This document shows, in pieces, positions 57,213-64,000 of a stretch of 64,000 nt of DNA. Under the pieces are notes generated by a model that worked only from the letters and a program-made list of their open reading frames with translations, had not been told where the DNA came from and did no database searches. The DNA is from Verpa conica. Its lineage: Eukaryota > Ascomycota > Pezizomycetes > Pezizales > Morchellaceae. Every line of letters begins with the position of its first letter. Position 1 is the first letter of the stretch. Both the position numbers and the translations under genes were made by a program. The stretch spans positions 806,001 to 870,000 of the forward strand of contig JAUFSD010000004.1 in NCBI GenBank assembly GCA_033030425.1, read 5' to 3'.

Positions 57213-57648
57213 CAGTCACTACCAAGAAGTCTTCGTGATTGGGGTAATACACACCAAAAGTACCCGATTTTTGGCCTTTCCCACCCAATAACACCACAAT
57301 TATTCCTAATTATAAAGCCATAATAACATTCTTGAATATCTAGAGATACTAGTTCTAAATTCTCAACCTTATAGAAAATAGTTCTGGGGGAGAATAAAAT
57401 ATTCTGTGTGGAAAGCCTGTTGCTATGCAAAATTTGCTTGGGACCTGGGAGTATTCTTACAACCAAAATATTTTGGGCTTCCTAGGGCCCTAAAATAGCA
57501 ATCAAGAAACTGGAAAAAAACCAAAAAATATCTTTAACATGCTCTTTATTAAACCTAATAAAAATCGTGTGGGAGGATGAGTAGGTACTGTGAAACACAA
57601 ACTATGCTCCATTTGTAGTTTATTTCCTCTTTAGGTTCACAATCAATT
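57213..57648. other. A/T-rich spacer before the LINE
   Basis: No recognisable coding or repeat structure beyond the edges of the neighbouring elements. Confidence 0.45.
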
Positions 57649-57920
57649 TTAGTGTATTGTGTCTTTTTTTTTTTTTTTTTTTTATATCAAGTGATTTTAT
57701 TGTTCTGGGTACAAAATCTGGTAAGCAGTATCAACTATGACCTAAAAATAACCCTTCCCCTTCCTAAAAATAAAACGCGTCCCCTTTCAGAATTCCAAAC
57801 TTATATAAAATTGACACAAAGAAAAGTTAAATAAAAATGTATTGCACGTTTATGCCCTTCTTTCTGATGACTTATTGTCTTGTTGCCGTTATACACGGGC
57901 TTGTTAAAATTGCTGACTCC

Positions 57921-60900
57921 TTAAGATTCGGAGTGAGTAATAGAGGTGAGAGAGGACATGGTGGAGGGGAATAGCACTGGTGACGGGAGTGCTTTTTTTG
58001 GAAAATTGACCTTGTTTTGAACAAAGAAGGCTCCTACAAGTAGTGAGAGGGTTTCAGAGCTCCATATTTCGTCGAGAGAGCTGACGTTGGGAAGAAGAGA
58101 GTTTCTGGATGCGGTAAGACTTGGGCAGTGCAGAAGCACGTGCTCTGTGGTTTTGGGGGAGAGGAGACACCTGGGACAGATGTTGGTGGTGTTGAGATTT
58201 ATCCACGACTTATGGGCGTTTAGATAGCTTTTCTCCAGGCGCATTTGATGGAGACGGGAAGATTGGTATTTGTGAAGGGACATAAAATATGGTGTTGTGA
58301 GTGAGCAGCAATATTTATAGTAGTTGGGGGGAGGATAAAGAATCTCCCAATTCTTTAGAAGTTGTTGTTTGATAACTATCGAGTAGTTTTTATGGCTCAG
58401 ATTGGATCCAAGCAGTGGTTGTATGAGAGAGCCTAGAAACTTGATAGGCAGGTGGTTCACCCTGCCTTGGCAACTGAGTTCCATTTTTTGAGGGGATTAG
58501 GTAGGCTTTTAAGAAGCTCGGAGTGTGAATAGCTCCAATTGGGTGAGACAGTTGGAAATGAAGAGTCAAATCGAGCCGTAACTGGGTTGTTGAGGGGATG
58601 GGCCGTCGCAACCCTGATGGCGTGTTTGGTCTTTAAATAATGAAGGTAAAGGACTAGTGGGGGGGCAGAGGCCTCCACCCACAGGGCGTGTAGATTGGTC
58701 GCTCTGAAGCAGCCGAGGGCCCACCTGAGAACGGAGTTCCAGAAAACCTCCATTTCTTTTAGGGCTGAGGTGGGGGTAAAGAGAGTGGCTCCATAGGTGA
58801 GCATGGGACGGATGGCGAGGGTGGCTAACTTCCTGCAATTGCTTGAGGAGAGCTCTTTCCCGGGAGAGGAGAACCTGTGAAGGATGCCGAAAGAAGCCTG
58901 GGCTGAGGCCAGTCTTCTTACGAAGTGGTCGTTTGGATTGAATGTAGGTGAGAACCAGTAGCCGACCCACCGGACTATTGGTTTTGGATGGAAGGTGTGA
59001 CCATCGATACACACGGGAAGGTGTGAGACCGGTGACTTGTCTCTGGGGGTGCGCCAGTGCATCAGTTCAGTTTTAGCAACCGAAAAAGACACGCTACGGG
59101 GGGCTGCGTTGTTTTTGAGACGATAGTAATTTTCCTGAAGCAAAGAAATGTTTTCCTCCACAGTGGGGGAGGCAACCGTGATGGCAAAGTCGTCAACGTA
59201 TGACAAGGTAATACCTGGCGAAGGCTCCAGGTAATGTAAAACGCTCACGTAAATAACAAATAGTAAAGAAGAGATGGGGGATCCTTGGGGGACCCCAACT
59301 TGAACGGGAACAGCTAGCTTAGGGGAGCCTTTATAAAGAAGGGTAACCCAGCGATCAGATAAAAAGGATGTGAAGAATAGCGGAGTAACAGCTTAGGACG
59401 CAAGTCCTAATGGTATAACTCTATGGGTACGATGCACAGAAAGAAGCGTAAAGCCAGAGAACTGGTAGTAGCAACAGAATAGACTATTACTATAAAGAAC
59501 AGGCAAGCAAGAATTCTGAGCATGTAATACCAAACAAGATAGCGTAGTAGATTGTTGTCTATGTCTAGAGAATTACAGTCCCAGAAAGAGGGAGAACGGC
59601 CCGCTATTTATACAGAAAAGTCCTTTATCCTCCAACCGAGATAACTATGTGAAAACCGAGGTGGGAACGCCGTTTGACCCTGAAAACCGTAACAAAGTAA
59701 AGGTAACCAAAAGAAATGAGTAATACAATGCTTGTAAGCGAAATGGTGTGTTGAGTAAACATAAATGAGCGCAACAAAATATGACTCATAACAAATGGCG
59801 CAATACATGTGAGTAATAAGGTATGCGACCCTTCGATAAACATTAGAAGTTATGTAAAAATATAATAAATGTAAAAATGTATCAAGAAACAATCAGACCT
59901 GTCATCGTAATGAAATGTAGCAAATGGAGATAAAATGTTATACAATCAAGGAAAGACAGACTGAGAATCTCGAAAAAATAACAAAGGAGAGAATCCAATT
60001 AACCATATAGGAGGGAACGGACTGTGAGGTAAGAATGGAGGCAAGGGTGTGTTTGACCGCATTATCAAAGCCGCCTTTAATATCTAAAAAGAGAGTGGAA
60101 ACTTTGAGTTTAGCTGGCTGCATAGCTCTAATTTCGTTGTAAAAGACTGTGGTGGCGTCCGAGGTGGAGAGGCCTGCGACTGAGCTGCACTGATGTGGAT
60201 GTATTAGACTGGTAGCCTTGGCTACCTTTGCCAATCTAAGTGTAACGACTTTCTCCAAAACTTTTGAAAAGGTTTGGAGGAGCACAATTATTCTGTAGGA
60301 GGAGGTGGCTGAGTAGTCGTCTTTGCCTGGCTTGGCTAGGACTACGCCGTTTGCCTTTTTAAGGGAAAGTGGATGGTATCCATATTTTAAAAGAGGGGTA
60401 AGAATTCTGGGAATGATTGTCAGGTTAATTCTATGGATGCCTTTCCATACTGAGTAAGGGATGGAATCGGGACCCGGAGCTGAAAGATTGGATGTTTTGG
60501 AAAGAACGGTTTGAATTTCTTCAGGTGTAATAACGGGTACGTTATGGTCCCGTAGGGGGAAGGGGGAGCCAGTATCAGGCCTAGGGGGAAAGAATGCATT
60601 TACCAAATTTTCATTTAGTATTTGGGGTGTGGGGGAATTAGGAATGGAGGGGATCCGGTCCTCGGATCTGGTGGCAATTTTCTTTAGGCGCTACATGTCG
60701 GAAGGAGAGGCGTTGGACACAAACCTGTTCCAGTGGTCACGCTTGGCCTTTTTGATAGCGTTAAAGTAGGCATTTTTGGCCGCTTTAAGCTCAAATGGAG
60801 GGGAAAGTCCTTTGCGGTAGGACTTATGGACGCTGTGGTAGATAGATCTTAATTGAGACAAATTAGGATTCCACCAGGGTTTTGACCATGATGAAACTTT

Positions 60901-61728
60901 TTTTGTAGGAGTATGTAAAAGGAGTGTTGTGAAGTTGGTTAAAGGACTTGTCAAACCACTCGTCTAGACTGGAGAAGACAGCTGAAACTGGCTTAACTGG
61001 GAGGTGATAAGGTCCCAATTAACAAGGGACCAATTGGGAGTATTGTAAGGAGTAAAATCGGAGTCAGGGGTGACCAGCTGACAGAGTATGACTCTGTGGT
61101 CTGAGCCTGAGGAAACTGGTGGAAGAAGCCATTTTGAGACTAACTGGGTTGCAGACTGATTTGCCCAAGTAAAGTCGATAACACTATGTCGCTTTCTCGG
61201 ATCTGGGGAGATTTTAGTAAATTTCCCAGGGGTGTTAATGAGTGAAAAGCCAAGTTGGTTGGCTAGCCTAAAGTAGGGAGTGGAAAGATTTAGTTCTGTT
61301 GTAGAGAACTTTCGCAAGGGGTCCGCAGCGGGGGAGTGAATATTAAAGTCTCCGACGACAACGGTAGGGGTAGATGAGGCCGGAAAGGCCATGTAGGGAG
61401 AAACGGATCTAACGGAGTCGGACACCTGTCTATTGTAAACACTGACAAGTGCTAAGGACGAAAATGAGTGATTTGAAGTTGCAAAATGTAACGTAATAAA
61501 AATAATATCTCCTCGGTGCGAGGGGGATTGGGTAACAGAGTTCTTATCCAAAAAGGAAAGATTAATGTAAAAACAGACCGAAACCTTGTCTGTTTGCAGT
61601 ATGGGTGTTGGTTTAAAAAGAGCGAAGTTGGGGGCAATTAAAGGGGAACGATTAAATAAAGGGGGTTCTTGCACAGCTACGACCTGTGACGAGTGAACTA
61701 CTAGATTTGAGAATAGAGAAAGAAACAC
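57921..61728 (-). pseudogene. LINE ORF2: endonuclease and reverse transcriptase
   Basis: Minus-strand order: APE-type endonuclease (61728-60964; AVQEPPLF, VVVGDFNIHSP, SVIDFTWAN, SDHRVILCQL); a linker with SWSKPWWNPNLSQLRSIYH; RT (60606-58457) with SAPGPDSIPYSVWK, VVLAKPGKDD, LFLDIKGGFDNAV, GVPQGSPISSLLFVIY and an intact active site LSYVDDFAI; and a C-terminal zinc motif CPRC..TTEHVLLHCP. Breaks: frame damage around 60950, a TAG at 60689 where the frame otherwise continues, a 615-bp solo LTR inside the RT, and a frameshift near 58460. Not functional. Confidence 0.88.
59369..59983 (-). repeat. Solo LTR, family E (615 bp), target duplication AAGGA
   Basis: Plus-strand ends TGTGAAGAATAGCGG and AAAAAATAACA; AAGGA on both sides (59364-59368 and 59984-59988). 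A TATA box (TATAAATA on the minus strand, around 59605-59612) sets orientation. Removing it with one duplication restores the RT frame WILSFLSDRW. Confidence 0.9.
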
Positions 61729-61800
61729 ATTATTGCTCCCGGCGCAGTTGTGTTGGATGATGCTAAGTGGGGAGTTATGTTTAGTGGGTGTACTAAATAT

Positions 61801-63274
61801 TTAATTGGTGTCGTTCATGGCCACTTCCTCGGTGGCTTCTGTAGAGGACTGGACCTCCTGGGTAGGTCCTTCTCTGAGTTTGTTGATGATGGAAATGCGG
61901 TAGGGGCACTTCGAGAAGTTTGCAGAGTGGTTTCCTCCACAGTTGACACACTTGGAGGGGAGCAGTTGGGTTTTGGGCGGACGTGGCCAGGGCATGTAGT
62001 AACAGCGCAATGGTGTTTGTCCCTAGGGTGACCTAGGGAGCAGATGGGGCAGGTGTGTTCTTTTTGTTTGCACCCTTTGGTCGGGTGGCCGAACTTATAG
62101 CAGTTGTGACAGAGGGTGGCTTTGGAGGCTGACCACATGACGGAGCAGTGGCGGGGACGCGAAAAGAGTCTGATGGTGGTGCCGATGATGGCTGCTTCCT
62201 CAGCAGTGACAGTGATGACAACTGTTGAGAATTTCTGGGTGTTGCGGGTGGCACCGTTGGCAGTGAGAAAGCGGGTGTCGAGTGGGGTGATCCCTGTTGC
62301 GAGTTTTACCGCTTCAGGGAAGGTCTTTTTGAGATGGGCGAGATCGGGAAACTCGCCTAACGGGATGCCTCTAACGGCTACATCGCAGGTAGTGGGGGCT
62401 TGTTTGAACAGCTGGAACAGGTTTGAAGAGTCGTTGACAGTTTGATTGAGAATGGCGGTAAGCCCTTCAAAGAAGGGAGCGTATGTGGAAGCTGGGACTG
62501 TTGGGGGGGCAGTGACGGAGACAGCTCCACGTTGGTTGATGGAGACTGTGAGAGAGGTAACGGGGGCAACTTGACCTCCTTTAGCGAGGAACTGGCCTAG
62601 AAGCGTGGGGAGACGTTGGACGAGTGATTCGGAGTCTTTGAGGGGGGAAGGGGTCTGCCTGGATGAGAAGAACCTTTGCTGAGCAGTGGGCAAGGTCTTG
62701 GGCTTATCCTCCGTGACTTTTGGCTGCTTGGAGCGAGGGTCGGTGGTCTTTTTTGAGGTGGTATTGGCAGCCGACTTAACTACGTCAACATAGGACATCT
62801 TTTCCGTGACAGTGACCAGCTTGGGGGAGGATTTGGCGGGGGGACTTTGATAGGAGGGACCGGCGGGAGTGGTCGGTTGTGCTCTCTGGTGGGGGAAGGT
62901 TGCGGGGGGAAGAGGTCGCATTCTTAATGCTTTTAACTATAGCTTCGAGTCTCTCGAAGCGATCATAGACGCTGGTGGGGGTGATTGGAGGCATACCGAG
63001 TGCTTTGTCTGAATGTCATCGATCATGCGGCGGTGATTGTATCGAGCTGGTGGGAGAGTTCCAGGGCGGCATGTTTGGCCTGTGCCGCGACCTTAAAGGT
63101 AGAACAGAGAAGGGTGAGGAGCAGCTTCTCCATGGGGGAGGTGTTGTCGTCATTCATAGCGTTGGCGACGGTGGAGGAGATGAGAGAGGAGTTTGGCATG
63201 CCTATTTCATGGTCTATAAGGCCAGTTTGTAGGTTGTCATAGATTTCTGAGAGGGAGGGGTCATGGCTTGGCAT
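61801..63274 (-). pseudogene. LINE ORF1: RNA-binding protein with zinc knuckles
   Basis: Starts MPSHDPSLSEIYDNL at 63274. The frame is broken twice (near 63020 and 62910), then is open from 62921 to 61801. A coiled-coil-like segment (VYDRFERLEAIVKSIKNA) precedes a Pro/Ser/Lys-rich region. A globular part (TCDVAVRGIPLGEFPDL) is followed by three Cys/His clusters: CHNCYKFGHPTKGC, CPICSLGH..HHC and CVNCGGNH..KC. This is the nucleic-acid chaperone role typical of LINE ORF1. Confidence 0.8.
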
Positions 63275-63393
63275 TTTGAAGCCTGGGATTTTTGTGAGTT
63301 TGGTGGGGAAAAACGGTTGCCACGCAAAATTTTGGTGTTGAATTTCAAAAACTGAGAAAATTGAGGGGATGGAGGATGTTAGTGTATTGTGTC

Positions 63394-63820
63394 TATGTTA
63401 CGTACTATTATATAGTAGGTATACCTATTGCATTGCTATATATACTGGTACAATTACTTTTATACAGTTGATTCAATATATACCTACTAAGAGCAGACAA
63501 TACAATTAGAATAGAAGCCTAACTTACAATATTCTAATACTCTTTATCAATAGTAGACTCTACATTCATTCTAAAACTACATCTATCAGCTATACTCCCT
63601 ATTCTATACCGTCAAAATGAGACTCCCGATACAATCACATAAGAGTTGATAATAACCCTAACCCTATCAGAGTCTCTAACAACAATGAATGACGTATATA
63701 AAGTAATTAAACCTTATCAAAATTGTACATATGATCTACAAACACACTAGACTCAATTGATACAGAATTTCCAATTCAAGCTAGTAACTATATAAAATCA
63801 TAATATATGTTGTAGTAATA
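63394..63820. other. A/T-rich region, no gene
   Basis: Very A/T-rich with many TATA-like stretches. One CCCTAACCCT occurs near 63656 but is isolated. Confidence 0.5.
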
Positions 63821-63859
63821 AACAAGTTGTATTTTTAGTTATCCAACGTTTATAGTAGG

Positions 63860-64000
63860 GATAATACAAAAACTATCTACGTCATTACCATAAACTTGAT
63901 ATTATCTGTATACGTCATTACTATAAACTAGACGTCATTTGTCTATACAACAGTATCTTGTCATTACCACAAACTGGAGTACATTCGTATACGTCATTAC
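63860..64000 (+). repeat. Degenerate ~32-bp tandem repeat
   Basis: Repeats of ACGTCATTACCATAAACT-like units: 63878, 63913 (ACGTCATTACTATAAACT), 63961 (GTCATTACCACAAACTGG) and 63990, the last cut by the window end. Spacing is about 31-48 bp, so the array is irregular and probably continues. Confidence 0.6.

Larger units (their letters stand above)
57649..63393 (-). mobile_element. Full-length LINE (Tad1-like), 15-bp target duplication
   Basis: The duplication TTAGTGTATTGTGTC lies at 57649-57663 and 63379-63393. Between them, on the minus strand, are a 5' end at 63378, ORF1 (63274-61801), ORF2 (61728-57921), a 3' UTR and a poly(A) tail (a ~20-T run at 57664-57683 on the plus strand). Removing the inserted LTR at 59369-59983 gives about 5.1 kb, a normal LINE length. 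The clade name is inferred from the APE endonuclease, RT and CCHC C-terminal order. Confidence 0.9.

Noticed and set aside
63652..63666. CCCTAACCCT, telomere-like
   Set aside because: A single two-unit occurrence in A/T-rich DNA, not an array.
1..64000. CRISPR array, bacterial operon or prophage features
   Set aside because: No regularly spaced repeats with unique spacers; all genes have spliceosomal introns.

Overview
The window looks like nuclear DNA of a filamentous ascomycete. The host genes are conserved fungal genes split by many 45-130 nt GT-AG introns, and several products (a DUF2015 protein, a Mei2-like RRM protein, a GPI-anchored yapsin) fit Pezizomycotina. The long A/T-rich intergenic stretches and heavy transposon load would suit an early-diverging class such as Pezizomycetes, but that placement is inference.

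Layout. 1-3.9 kb: the last codons of a gene cut by the window edge, then non-coding DNA holding three MITE or foldback elements. 3.9-12.3 kb: first host block, with DUF2015 protein (-), ribosomal protein eL28 (+), malate dehydrogenase (+), TRAPP subunit Trs33 (-) and a PIAS/Siz SUMO E3 ligase (-). 13.6-28.8 kb: transposon island. It is dominated by an ~11.9 kb Plavaka-type DNA transposon with a transposase and two accessory genes, broken up by three solo LTRs and a MITE, and followed by a damaged Tc1/mariner transposase. 29.2-43.1 kb: second host block, with yapsin-like protease (-), RFC4 (+), RCE1 (-), a serine-rich membrane protein (+), TIM8 (-) and a 14-exon Mei2-like gene (-). 44.2-63.4 kb: second transposon island. 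It holds many copies of a ~1.16 kb LTR, a Ty1/copia element and a full-length LINE flanked by a 15-bp duplication. 63.4-64 kb: A/T-rich DNA ending in a degenerate ~32-bp tandem repeat.

The host genes have unrelated housekeeping roles: translation, central carbon metabolism, vesicle tethering, SUMO ligation, cell-wall proteolysis, DNA replication, CAAX processing, mitochondrial import and RNA binding. They do not form a pathway cluster. The two islands record layered insertion. Precise 5-bp target duplications show LTRs inserted inside a Plavaka accessory gene, a copia polyprotein gene, a LINE reverse transcriptase gene and a minisatellite. Points worth following up: short AGCTCT-type palindromic segments that recur in introns, exons and spacers of the Plavaka element; a ~155-bp module shared by two otherwise different LTR families; a copia primer site complementary to the anticodon arm of initiator tRNA-Met; a mutated reverse-transcriptase box (FVDY); and a probable GC-AG intron in eL28. 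All exon limits were set by hand from splice signals and frame continuity.
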